Positions 26,876-34,055 of a stretch of DNA of 64,000 bases are shown one piece after another (the stretch's first letter is position 1; every line of letters begins with the position of its first letter). The notes under the pieces were generated by a model. It did no database searches, was not told the origin of the DNA, and worked only from the letters and a program-made list of their open reading frames with translations. This DNA comes from an uncultured Bacteroidales bacterium (lineage in GTDB: Bacteria; Bacteroidota; Bacteroidia; Bacteroidales; UBA932): assembly GCA_900321715.1 (NCBI GenBank), contig ONXC01000001.1, forward strand, positions 124,001-188,000, read 5' to 3'. The translations under genes and the position numbers were made by a program.

Positions 26876-28128
26876 TTGCTGCGCCAATACTCCTCAATCT
26901 CTTCCAGGGTCTTTCCTGTGGTGTTAGGTACGTGCTTGTACATGATCCAGAGGTAAGGCAGGCACATGAAGGCAAAGAGGAAGAAGGTGCCGGCGGGAGT
27001 GAGGGCCTCCAGCATCCAGGGAGTGAGCTGGCCAATAAGGTATGTGCCAACCCACAGGGCAAAACCGGCTATGGACATGGCAAGGCCGCGGACCCTGTTG
27101 GGGTACATCTCACTGAGGAGCACAAACACCACTGCACTGATGGAAATGGCCGTACAGAACACGTACAGCAGGAAGAATGTGAGCATGAACCAGGTGGGAA
27201 GGCTTGTTGCCGGCAGGAAATACAGGCCTATCATAAGGAGGCAGAAGATCATTCCGCCTACGCCCCACCACACAAGCTGCTTACGGCCAACCTTGTCTAT
27301 TATGGCAAGAGCGATAACGGTTGTGAGCATATTCACAACGCCCACAAGGACCGTGGAGAAGAGGGGATCCTCAAAGCCGGCATCGGCAAAGATCTTGGGA
27401 CCGTAATATAGTACGGCGTTCACGCCCATGAACTGGCCCAGGATAGCAATTGCAGAGCCTATGAGGACGGCTTTCAGTATGCCGGGCTCACGGAGAGCCT
27501 TCCATTCCTCACTCTTATCCTCCCTCTCACCGCGGACCGCCAGCCAGCGCGGACTTTCCGGGATGAAGAAGATAAGCACCAGGAACAGGATGTCCGGGAT
27601 GGCTTCAGCGCCAAGCATCGGCCTCCAATAATCGGGCATGGAAGTGCCCTTGAGGATGAGGTAGTTGGCAAGGTATGCCAGCAGGAAGCCTATTGTGATG
27701 AAAAGCTGGTAAAGGCTCACCATGGTGCCGCGGACCTCGGCGGGGGAGACCTCGGAGATATACACCGGCGACACTATTGACACTATGCCGATTCCGAATC
27801 CTCCCACGATGCGGAAGATCACAAGCTGTGTGAAATCCTGGCTCACGGCGCATCCTATTGCGGATATGGAGAAAAGGAGGGCCGATATGAGCATGGTCTT
27901 CTTCCTCCCCAGGAAGTCCGACATCATTCCGGCGATGAGAACGCCAAGGATGGAGCCTATAAGGGCACACCCCACATACCAGCCTTCGCCGCCGGTGGTG
28001 AGTCCGAACTGCATCTTCACAACCTCCGTGGTGCCGGAGATTACGGCGGTGTCATAACCAAACAGGATGCCTCCAAGAGCCGCTACGATGGCAATGAAGA
28101 CAGTGCGTGAACTGACTTTGGTTTTCAT
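26872..28128 (-). CDS. MFS sugar porter (proton-coupled hexose/pentose transporter)
   Basis: 418 residues, about twelve membrane helices. Sugar-porter signatures are clear: GGILFGYDTAVISGT, DFLGRKKTM, PVYISEVSPAEVRG, PESPRWL, GQFMGVNAVLYYGPKIF, DKVGRKQL and LSEMYPNRVRG. It would bring the released monosaccharide into the cytoplasm. It is shorter than the usual 450-480 residues, mainly in the central cytoplasmic loop. It begins 9 bases after the ettA stop and overlaps the FAD oxidoreductase gene, so ettA, MFS, FAD enzyme and acetyltransferase are probably cotranscribed. Confidence 0.92.
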   Translation of the reverse strand: MKTKVSSRTVFIAIVAALGGILFGYDTAVISGTTEVVKMQFGLTTGGEGWYVGCALIGSILGVLIAGMMSDFLGRKKTMLISALLFSISAIGCAVSQDFTQLVIFRIVGGFGIGIVSIVSPVYISEVSPAEVRGTMVSLYQLFITIGFLLAYLANYLILKGTSMPDYWRPMLGAEAIPDILFLVLIFFIPESPRWLAVRGEREDKSEEWKALREPGILKAVLIGSAIAILGQFMGVNAVLYYGPKIFADAGFEDPLFSTVLVGVVNMLTTVIALAIIDKVGRKQLVWWGVGGMIFCLLMIGLYFLPATSLPTWFMLTFFLLYVFCTAISISAVVFVLLSEMYPNRVRGLAMSIAGFALWVGTYLIGQLTPWMLEALTPAGTFFLFAFMCLPYLWIMYKHVPNTTGKTLEEIEEYWRSK

Positions 28129-28137
28129 AGTAGTAGT

Positions 28138-29817
28138 TTATTCCATTAATTTTTTGTACTTGAAGCGTTTGGGGGCGGCGTCCGGGCCAAGGCGCATCTT
28201 GCGGTTTTCCTCGTATTCCTGATAGTTACCCTCAAAGAACACCACATTGCCGTCTCCTTCATAAGCCAGGATATGGGTGGCGATACGGTCCAGGAACCAG
28301 CGGTCATGGCTAACCACAACGGCGCAGCCCGCAAAGTTCTCAAGGCCGTCCTCCAGGGCGCGGATGGTGTTCACGTCTACGTCGTTGGTGGGTTCGTCCA
28401 GAAGGAGCACGTTGCCTTCGTCCTTAAGGGTAAGGGCAAGGTGCAGGCGGTTTCTTTCACCGCCGGAGAGCACGCCGCACTTTTTCTCCTGGTCTGCGCC
28501 GGAGAAATTGAAGCGGGACACCCAGGCGCGGGCGTTTACGTCACGGCCGCCCATGCGCACCCATTCGGAGTTGCCGGCAATGGTTTCATACACGGTTTTG
28601 TCGGGGTCAATTGAGCGGTGCTGCTGGTCCACGTAGGATATCTTTACGGTGTCTCCAATCTCAATTGTGCCGGCATCTGGCTTCTCAAGGCCCATAATGA
28701 GGCGGAAGAGCGTGGTTTTGCCGGCTCCGTTAGGGCCGATCACACCAACAATTCCAGCCGGAGGCAGCTCAAAGCTCAGGTGCTCAAAGAGGACCTTGTC
28801 CCCATAGGCCTTGGAAACGTCCGTGAACTTGATAACCTTGTTTCCAAGGTGCGGGCCGTTGGGAATATAGATTTCAAGGTTGTCTTCCTTCTGTTTTGTA
28901 TCGGCCGATGCCATCTTCTCATAAGCTCCCAGACGGGCCTTCTGCTTTGCCTGACGGGCCTTGGGGGCCATGCGCACCCATTCCAGCTCACGCTCCAGGG
29001 TTTTGCGGCGCTTGCTTTCCGCCTTCTCTTCCTGGGCCAGGCGCTTTGTCTTCTGGTCCAGCCAGGAGGAATAGTTGCCCTTCCAGGGAATGCCTTCTCC
29101 GCGGTCCAGCTCAAGTATCCAGCCGGCTACGTTGTCAAGGAAGTAGCGGTCATGGGTGACGGCTATCACCGTGCCCTTGTACTGCTGCAGATGGGCTTCC
29201 AGCCACTGGATAGATTCCGTGTCAAGGTGGTTGGTGGGCTCGTCCAGAAGGAGGACGTCCGGCTCCTGGAGGAGTAATCGGCACAAAGCCACACGGCGGC
29301 GCTCACCGCCTGAGAGTTCCTTTATCTTCTGGTCCGGCGGAGGGCACTGGAGGGCGTCCATGGCCCGCTCCAGCTTGGAATCAATCTCCCAGCCGCCAAT
29401 GTGGTCTATCTTTTCAGTGAGTTCTCCCTGGCGCTCTATGAGACGGTTCATTTCGTCATCATCCATGGGCTCCATGAACTTTGCAGAGATCTCATTGTAT
29501 TCAGCCAGGATGTCCATAACCTCCTGAACACCCTCCTGCACTACTTCCAGGACCGTTTTTTCCGGATCCATCTGAGGCTCCTGCTCCAGGTAGCCAACGG
29601 TGTATCCAGGGGCCCATACAACCTCTCCCTTGTAGGATTTCTCCACCCCTGCAATAATCTTGAGGAGGGTGGACTTACCGGACCCGTTAAGGCCGATTAT
29701 TCCTATCTTGGCGCCATAGAAAAAACCAAGGTAGATGTCCTTCAGGATGACTTTGTTATTGTGGGGAAGCACCTTGCTCACCCGGTTCATTGAGAAGATA
29801 ATCTTTTCGTCGGCCAT
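28138..29817 (-). CDS. ettA: energy-dependent translational throttle protein EttA (ABC-F)
   Basis: 559 residues from ATG 29817 (MADEKIIFSMNRVSK). Two ABC ATPase domains: Walker A GLNGSGKST (about 40) and GPNGAGKTT (about 345), signature LSGGERRRVALCRLLL and LSGGERNRLHLAL, Walker B LLLDEPTNHLD and LLLDEPTNDVD. There are no membrane segments; the inter-domain linker (about 245-320) is the P-site tRNA interaction motif region. EttA binds the ribosomal E site and gates entry to elongation according to ATP level. It is first in a leftward run with carbohydrate genes, an odd association for a translation factor. Confidence 0.94.
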   Translation of the reverse strand: MADEKIIFSMNRVSKVLPHNNKVILKDIYLGFFYGAKIGIIGLNGSGKSTLLKIIAGVEKSYKGEVVWAPGYTVGYLEQEPQMDPEKTVLEVVQEGVQEVMDILAEYNEISAKFMEPMDDDEMNRLIERQGELTEKIDHIGGWEIDSKLERAMDALQCPPPDQKIKELSGGERRRVALCRLLLQEPDVLLLDEPTNHLDTESIQWLEAHLQQYKGTVIAVTHDRYFLDNVAGWILELDRGEGIPWKGNYSSWLDQKTKRLAQEEKAESKRRKTLERELEWVRMAPKARQAKQKARLGAYEKMASADTKQKEDNLEIYIPNGPHLGNKVIKFTDVSKAYGDKVLFEHLSFELPPAGIVGVIGPNGAGKTTLFRLIMGLEKPDAGTIEIGDTVKISYVDQQHRSIDPDKTVYETIAGNSEWVRMGGRDVNARAWVSRFNFSGADQEKKCGVLSGGERNRLHLALTLKDEGNVLLLDEPTNDVDVNTIRALEDGLENFAGCAVVVSHDRWFLDRIATHILAYEGDGNVVFFEGNYQEYEENRKMRLGPDAAPKRFKYKKLME

Positions 29818-29885
29818 AGGTCTTAGTGTAATTATGCGTAAATATACAAAGAATTCTCCACTTTTCCATCCTCCCATCCCTATAT

Positions 29886-30008
29886 GGTTCTCCCCGGCTG
29901 GTGGAGGTTAACTGCATGATTTTCTGGTATTTACAGAATCTTCTACCACAATTTATTCTGGTAGAAGATTCTGTAAACAACTGAGAATTAATGACTTGGC
30001 CTCCACCC
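29886..30008. mobile_element. miniature (gene-less) copy of the RAYT-associated repeat
   Basis: Starts GGTTCTCCCCGGCTGGTGGA and ends with CCTCCACCC, matching the ends of the element at 786-2634. The middle has a perfect hairpin of about 19 bp (29930-29948 with 29959-29977) built on TTCTACCA, the same core as at 836-869. At about 120 bp with no gene it behaves like a non-autonomous element that the transposase at 1611-2525 could move. It abuts the long repeat that begins at about 30010. Confidence 0.78.
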
Positions 30009-30052
30009 GATTCTGCGCCACGGGCGGCTACGCCGTTTGCCACCCTCGCTGC

Positions 30053-30189
30053 GGGAAGCATTGGTGTCCAAACCCTTCGTTCGCTTCGCTCACTTCGTCC
30101 CTCCCGTTCGTCCGTGCCAAGCACGGCCTCCAGGCCCCTCCCGCTCATGAAGCCGCGGGCGGCTACAGGTTTGGACACCAATGCTTCCC
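30053..30189. repeat. 137-bp palindromic module, left copy
   Basis: Outer arms GGGAAGCATTGGTGTCCAAA and its complement enclose a GC-rich centre containing TTCGCTTCGCTCACTTCGTC and CCCCTCCCGCTCATGAAGCC. The copy at 33867-34003 has the same length and arms but opposite orientation. Parts of the module recur in frame inside folP. Confidence 0.85.
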
Positions 30190-30443
30190 ATCCGCTTATG
30201 GCGGGCAACGAACCGCACAAAAAACGCCAAAAACGTGTGATTCGTTGACCAAATGGGCAATGAAATGCGCATAATCGGCCAAAAACGTGTGAATCATTGC
30301 CCCGGAGCCGCTAGGATGTGCACCGTTGCAGGTTGGGTGGTGGATTGTTTCAGGTCAGACGGTAAAACGTCGCAGGTCCGGTGGCGAAACGTCGCAGGTC
30401 TGCGTTTTTGGCTTCACCTGCGACGGGAATCAACCACTGTGGC

Positions 30444-30485
30444 AAAAAAGCGTCGCAGGTCCGAACTTTTTTTCAGACCTGCGAC
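30444..30485 (-). terminator. repeat-borne intrinsic terminator (left copy)
   Basis: On the minus strand GTCGCAGGTC...GGACCTGCGAC pairs into a stem of about 10 bp, followed by GC and six T residues. It would end transcripts leaving the CoA-transferase/FNT/small-protein operon. Confidence 0.75.
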
Positions 30486-30598
30486 ACTTTGGTTAGTCAC
30501 CTGCGACGTTTTGGGGTGCGATGTGCGGCACTTTGGGTCGTCACTTGCGGCACTTTGGGTGGTCACCTGCGACGGTCAGAGGCGTCACCTGCTACGGT

Positions 30599-30847
30599 TT
30601 AGTCTCCGTAGGGGTTACCTTCCTTCCACTCTTTGAGTTCATCTCCGTGCTTGGCTACGCAGTGGGCGTAGATGGACTCCTTGCGCTTCTCCTCCAGGCT
30701 CTGCCACCAGCGGGTGCAGCCGGGATAGAGGATGAGGCTATCGTCCTCTTTCTGACCTGCCTTGGAGAGGCCCTTGCGGGCTATGCGTTCTTTCTCACTG
30801 ATGGGGAGTGAAGACCACCAGATTTCAAGATCTACATTCTTTTCCAT
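30599..30847 (-). CDS. hypothetical 82-residue protein
   Basis: Starts at ATG 30847 (MEKNVDLEIWWSSLPISEKE), 2 bases after the stop of the FNT transporter gene, so it is the last gene of that operon. It is soluble and predicted mainly helical, with Trp pairs (IWW, TRWW) and two cysteines (YPGC, AHCVAKHG). There is no signal peptide. I do not recognise the family. Real-gene status is supported by tight operon spacing, good codon usage and the end adjoining a terminator module. Confidence 0.7.
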   Translation of the reverse strand: MEKNVDLEIWWSSLPISEKERIARKGLSKAGQKEDDSLILYPGCTRWWQSLEEKRKESIYAHCVAKHGDELKEWKEGNPYGD

Positions 30848-30849
30848 AA

Positions 30850-31425
30850 TTATTGTTCTTTTGGTAATATCAATCTTCTTACATTGCAGCCGGCGTAGTT
30901 GCCAAGGACTATGACGGGATAGTACCACAGGATGTCCGGGCTCCATTTCCAGGCGGCAACAAGGTATACTACGTCTGCAATTGAGTGGTAGAATCCGCAC
31001 ACGATGAACAGGGGCACGCCAAACAGCACCGGGAGTATGTTCTTGGTGGTGCGGTACATCCACACTGCTATGTCAATGATAAGTCCGCATCCTACGGCCC
31101 TGAGGAAACTTCTCCAGGGGCCCTGGGCCAGGCGGCCGGCAACGGCGGTCTGCGCCCTTTCAACGGGTTCCCCGCCAAGGGACATCATAAGAAGGCCCAG
31201 GAGAATGCAGGCAAGGATGTTGAAAAGCCAGATCATAACAAGGGATCCGGTTTCACTGAGTTTCATCACGCCGGCGCGGCCGGTATAGAGGAGACTGCCG
31301 GAAAGCACCACTCCAATGAGGCCGAAGGCAAAGATAATGGCTCCGGGAAGCCCTCCCAGGGCAAGGTATCCGCAGGCGCCAAGGCCTATCAGGATGCCGG
31401 CAAAAAAGGATTTACGGTTATTCAT
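30850..31425 (-). CDS. formate/nitrite transporter (FNT) family protein
   Basis: 191 residues, shorter than the 250-280 of FocA/NirC, with about five or six membrane helices. FNT-like features are the N-terminal FAGILIGLGACGYLAL, the first re-entrant half FGLIGVVLSGSLLYTGRAG, a central helix GCGLIIDIAVWMYR, and the C-terminal PVIVLGNYAGCNVRRL resembling the conserved glycine-asparagine end helix. FNT channels pass formate, nitrite, lactate or hydrosulfide. The ATG overlaps the stop of the CoA-transferase gene (ATGA), which fits export of a fermentation acid. The exact substrate is unknown. Confidence 0.72.
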   Translation of the reverse strand: MNNRKSFFAGILIGLGACGYLALGGLPGAIIFAFGLIGVVLSGSLLYTGRAGVMKLSETGSLVMIWLFNILACILLGLLMMSLGGEPVERAQTAVAGRLAQGPWRSFLRAVGCGLIIDIAVWMYRTTKNILPVLFGVPLFIVCGFYHSIADVVYLVAAWKWSPDILWYYPVIVLGNYAGCNVRRLILPKEQ

Positions 31426-32684
31426 AATCTGTGGAATCTTTCAAACATTGCTCTTTCCAGGGCTTCACGGTCTGAGGGGTGCGCAACTGAAATCAGCAGC
31501 CGGGCCCTCTCCTGGAGTGATTTCCCGTAAAGGTTCACGGCGCCCCATTCCGTAACCACCCACTGGATATCGGCCCTTGGGGTAACTACGCCTGCGCCGG
31601 GCCTCAGGACCGGCACAATCTTGGGCGCGCCTTTGGTGGTGCGTGATGCCATTGCGATTATGGCCTTGCCGCCCTTGGAATACTTTGCGCCGCGTACGAA
31701 GTCCAGCTGCCCGCCGGTGCCGGAGAAGATGCGGGTGCCTATTGAATCGGCACAAACCTGACCCGTGAGGTCTATCTCTATGGCCGAATTTATGGACACC
31801 ATACCGGGATTGCGGGCGATGGTGCGGGGGTCGTTGGTATAGGCGATGTCCTTCATCAGCACTGCCGGATTATGGTCCGTGAAGCGGTACACATCCTCCG
31901 ATCCAAGCAGGAATGATGCGACCACCTTGCCGGTATCTATGGCTTTGGCGGCACCGTCTATGACACCGCTGCGGATGAGCCGGAGAGCTCCGTCGGAGAA
32001 CATTTCCGTATGGAGACCAAGGTGCTTATGAGAGCCAAGGCATGCGCAGATGGCGTTTGGCATGGCACCGATTCCCATCTGGAGGCATGCGCCGTCCGGA
32101 ATCAGTTCTGCACAGTGGCGCCCAATCTCAAGGTCCGCGGCCGATGGCTCCGAGTAAGTTTTTGTAATGAGGGGCCGATTATCGCGCACCAGCGCAGTAA
32201 AACGCTCTACCGGGATAAGGTTTCCCCCTGCAAAAGGGACGTTGGGATTCACCACGCCGATACGCTCCCTTGCCACTTCCAGCGCCGCCACGGAGCAGTC
32301 TACGGATGTGCCCAGTGACACCATTCCGTCCTCCGGCTCACTCACCTGGACCATTGCTACGTCACAGGGAAGCGCCCCGTTGCGGTACATGGCCTGGGTC
32401 TCAAAGAGGTTTACTGGGATGTAATCGGCCAGCCCCTCCCCAACATTCTCACGGACATTGGGCCCCACAAAGAAGCCCTGGTCAAAGAAAGCACCGCCTG
32501 CCGCATATGGCGCAGGCCCTTCAGTGTGGAAATGGTGGAAATGAAGGTCCTCCACATCTGTGCGCCGGCAAAGAGCCTCTACAAGGATTTGAGGCACACT
32601 GGCAATGCTGGAGAGGTGAATGTGATCACCGCTCCTGACTGCCTTGACGGCCTCACTGGCCTCTATGAAGTGGAGATTAGGCAT
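31422..32684 (-). CDS. acetyl-CoA hydrolase / CoA-transferase family protein
   Basis: 420 residues from ATG 32684 (MPNLHFIEASEAVKAV). Two CoA-transferase domains are visible: the N-terminal part with HLSSIASVPQILVEAL and HFHTEGPAPY, and the C-terminal part with FSGTGGQLDFVRGAKYSKGG and VTEWGAVNLYGKSLQERA. This pattern fits the acetate/propionate/butyrate/4-hydroxybutyrate CoA-transferase group, which moves CoA between short-chain acids during fermentation. First gene of the operon with the FNT channel and the 82-residue protein. Its promoter element lies only 7 bases before the ATG, so the mRNA is probably leaderless. It is divergent from mazG. Confidence 0.88.
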   Translation of the reverse strand: MPNLHFIEASEAVKAVRSGDHIHLSSIASVPQILVEALCRRTDVEDLHFHHFHTEGPAPYAAGGAFFDQGFFVGPNVRENVGEGLADYIPVNLFETQAMYRNGALPCDVAMVQVSEPEDGMVSLGTSVDCSVAALEVARERIGVVNPNVPFAGGNLIPVERFTALVRDNRPLITKTYSEPSAADLEIGRHCAELIPDGACLQMGIGAMPNAICACLGSHKHLGLHTEMFSDGALRLIRSGVIDGAAKAIDTGKVVASFLLGSEDVYRFTDHNPAVLMKDIAYTNDPRTIARNPGMVSINSAIEIDLTGQVCADSIGTRIFSGTGGQLDFVRGAKYSKGGKAIIAMASRTTKGAPKIVPVLRPGAGVVTPRADIQWVVTEWGAVNLYGKSLQERARLLISVAHPSDREALERAMFERFHRL

Positions 32685-32691
32685 GAGAAAA

Positions 32692-32699
32692 CAAAGATA
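32692..32699 (-). promoter_or_regulatory. -7 element of the CoA-transferase operon, near-leaderless
   Basis: TATCTTTG on the minus strand, 7 bases before ATG 32684. Confidence 0.6.
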
Positions 32700-32712
32700 G
32701 CATAAAATGTCG

Positions 32713-32720
32713 TATATTTG
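32713..32720 (+). promoter_or_regulatory. mazG -7 promoter element
   Basis: TATATTTG, 19 bases before the chosen ATG at 32740. The two divergent -7 elements here are only 13 bp apart, so the two polymerases would compete for the same stretch. Confidence 0.55.
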
Positions 32721-32739
32721 CATAGCAAAAAGATTGAAA

Positions 32740-33531
32740 ATGCATTCAAGAGAAGAAAAACTCCAGGCTTTCGGCCGATTACTTGACATAATGGACACCC
32801 TCCGTGAAAAGTGCCCGTGGAACGCAGAACAGACCTTCGACTCAATCCGCCGCCTCACCGAGGAAGAAGTGTATGAACTGAGCGAGACCATCCTTGAGGG
32901 AGACCGCCCCGGCACCGCCAAGGAAATTGGGGATCTCCTCTACCATATGGTATTCTATGCACGTATCGGCCAGGAAGAAGGCGCATTTGACATTGCCGAC
33001 AGCATCAATAAGGTATGCGACAAAATGGTGTTCCGTCACCCCCACGTCTTTGGCCCGGATGCCGGAAAAGAGACATCGGCCAAGGAGATTGCCGATACCT
33101 GGGAACTTGTGAAAGCCAAGGAAAAAGGTGGCAACAAGCGCGTCATGGCAGGCATCCCCAAGGCCATGCCAGCCATGCTGAAGGCGCTCTCCATGCAGGA
33201 AAAGGCCCGCGGCTGCGGCTTCGACTGGGAAAAGAAGGAGGATGTCTGGGACAAGGTGAAGGAAGAGTGCGCTGAAGTCTCGGAGGCCGCCGCCGGAGCA
33301 TCCCCAGAGCAGCTTGAAATGGAGTTCGGGGACCTTCTTTTTGCCGTCATCAACGCCGCAAGGCTCTACGGAGTGGACCCTGAAACCGCCCTCAGCCGCA
33401 GCTCCGAGAAATTCCGCCGCCGTTTCACATATCTTGAAGAGCAGACTCTCCGCAAAGGGCTCTCCTTCCGTGACCTCACCCTGGCACAGATGGACGCCAT
33501 CTGGGACGAAGCCAAGGCCCAGGGGCTGTAG
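32740..33531 (+). CDS. mazG: nucleoside triphosphate pyrophosphohydrolase MazG
   Basis: 263 residues from ATG 32740 (MHSREEKLQAFGRLL); an upstream in-frame ATG at 32707 precedes the promoter element and is rejected. Tandem MazG domains: LREKCPWNAEQTFDSI with EEVYELSETILEG and EIGDLLYHMVFYARI, then FDWEKKEDVWDKVKEECAEV and EFGDLLFAVINAARL. The paired E-x-x-E...E-x-x-D motifs bind Mg and NTP. The enzyme cleaves NTPs, including non-canonical or damaged ones, to NMP and pyrophosphate. The stop codon lies only 2 bases before the first 22-bp repeat unit. Confidence 0.95.
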   Translation: MHSREEKLQAFGRLLDIMDTLREKCPWNAEQTFDSIRRLTEEEVYELSETILEGDRPGTAKEIGDLLYHMVFYARIGQEEGAFDIADSINKVCDKMVFRHPHVFGPDAGKETSAKEIADTWELVKAKEKGGNKRVMAGIPKAMPAMLKALSMQEKARGCGFDWEKKEDVWDKVKEECAEVSEAAAGASPEQLEMEFGDLLFAVINAARLYGVDPETALSRSSEKFRRRFTYLEEQTLRKGLSFRDLTLAQMDAIWDEAKAQGL

Positions 33532-33643
33532 GTGTCGCAGGTGATGGCCCCGACTGTCGCAGGTAATAGCCCAAAACGTTGCAGGTGATGGCCCCGACTG
33601 TCGCAGGTCACAACCCAAAACGTCGCAGGTGACCACCCAAAGT

Positions 33644-33685
33644 GTCGCAGGTCTGAGAAAATGGTCGGACCTGCGACGCTTTTTT
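33644..33685 (+). terminator. repeat-borne intrinsic terminator (right copy) after mazG
   Basis: GTCGCAGGTC, 14 bp, GACCTGCGAC, then GC and six T residues. The same structure in the left copy serves the opposite strand. Confidence 0.78.
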
Positions 33686-33866
33686 GCTCCTGTGGCCGAT
33701 TAACGTTGCAGGTGACGCCAAAAATGCAGACCTGCGACGTTTCGCCACCGGACCTGCGACATTCCACCACACCACCTGCAACGCGGTGCACACCCTAGCG
33801 ACTGCGGGGCAATGATTCACACGTTTTGGGCCGATTATGCCCATTTCATTGCCCGCCACAAGCGGA

Positions 33867-34003
33867 GGGGGAGCATTGGTGTCCAAACCTGTAGCCGCCC
33901 GCGGCTTCATGAGCGGGAGGGGCCCGGAGCGCGCGCGAAGCGCGGCGAACGGGAGGGACGAAGTGAGCGAAGCGAACGAAGGGTTTGGGCACCAATGCTC
34001 CCC
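33867..34003. repeat. 137-bp palindromic module, right copy
   Basis: Arms GGGGAGCATTGGTGTCCAAA and its near complement. The centre carries GAAGTGAGCGAAGCGAACGA, the complement of the left copy's centre. Confidence 0.85.
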
Positions 34004-34055
34004 GCAGCGAGGGTGGCAAACGGCGTAGCCGCCCGCGGCTCAGAATTGGGGGAGA

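Larger units (their letters stand above)
30010..30598. repeat. long composite repeat, left copy (inverted relative to 33533-34049)
   Basis: The stretch between ettA and the next gene holds no credible CDS. In order it contains a flank GGGCGGCTACGCCGTTTGCC, a 137-bp palindromic module (30053-30189), a unique-looking AACGTGTGAATCATTGCCCC segment, and an array of GTCGCAGGT / ACCTGCGAC units, many 22 bp apart (30369 and 30391; then 30477, 30499, 30521, 30543, 30565, 30587). Read as reverse complement, it aligns through its length with 33533-34049. The last unit ends 4 bp from the stop of the 30599 gene. Confidence 0.88.
33533..34049. repeat. long composite repeat, right copy (inverted relative to 30010-30598)
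   Basis: Fills the gap between mazG and the convergent rsmD and has no credible CDS. It begins with six GTCGCAGGT-type units exactly 22 bp apart (33534, 33556, 33578, 33600, 33622, 33644), with spacers alternating between GATGGCCCCGACT and AAxAxCCCAAAAC forms. Inverted units and a terminator hairpin follow, then CACACGTTTTGGGCCGATTA, the 137-bp palindromic module and the AGAATT flank. The order is a mirror image of 30010-30598. Confidence 0.9.

Noticed and set aside
30369..30595. Plasmid-type iteron replication origin
   Set aside because: The periodic units look iteron-like, but there is no Rep, partition or dnaA gene nearby and the neighbours are ordinary chromosomal genes. It is kept only as an analogy.
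33534..33652. CRISPR array
   Set aside because: The repeated unit is only 9 bp with 13-bp spacers of two recurring types. CRISPR repeats are longer, with unique spacers, and no cas genes are present.
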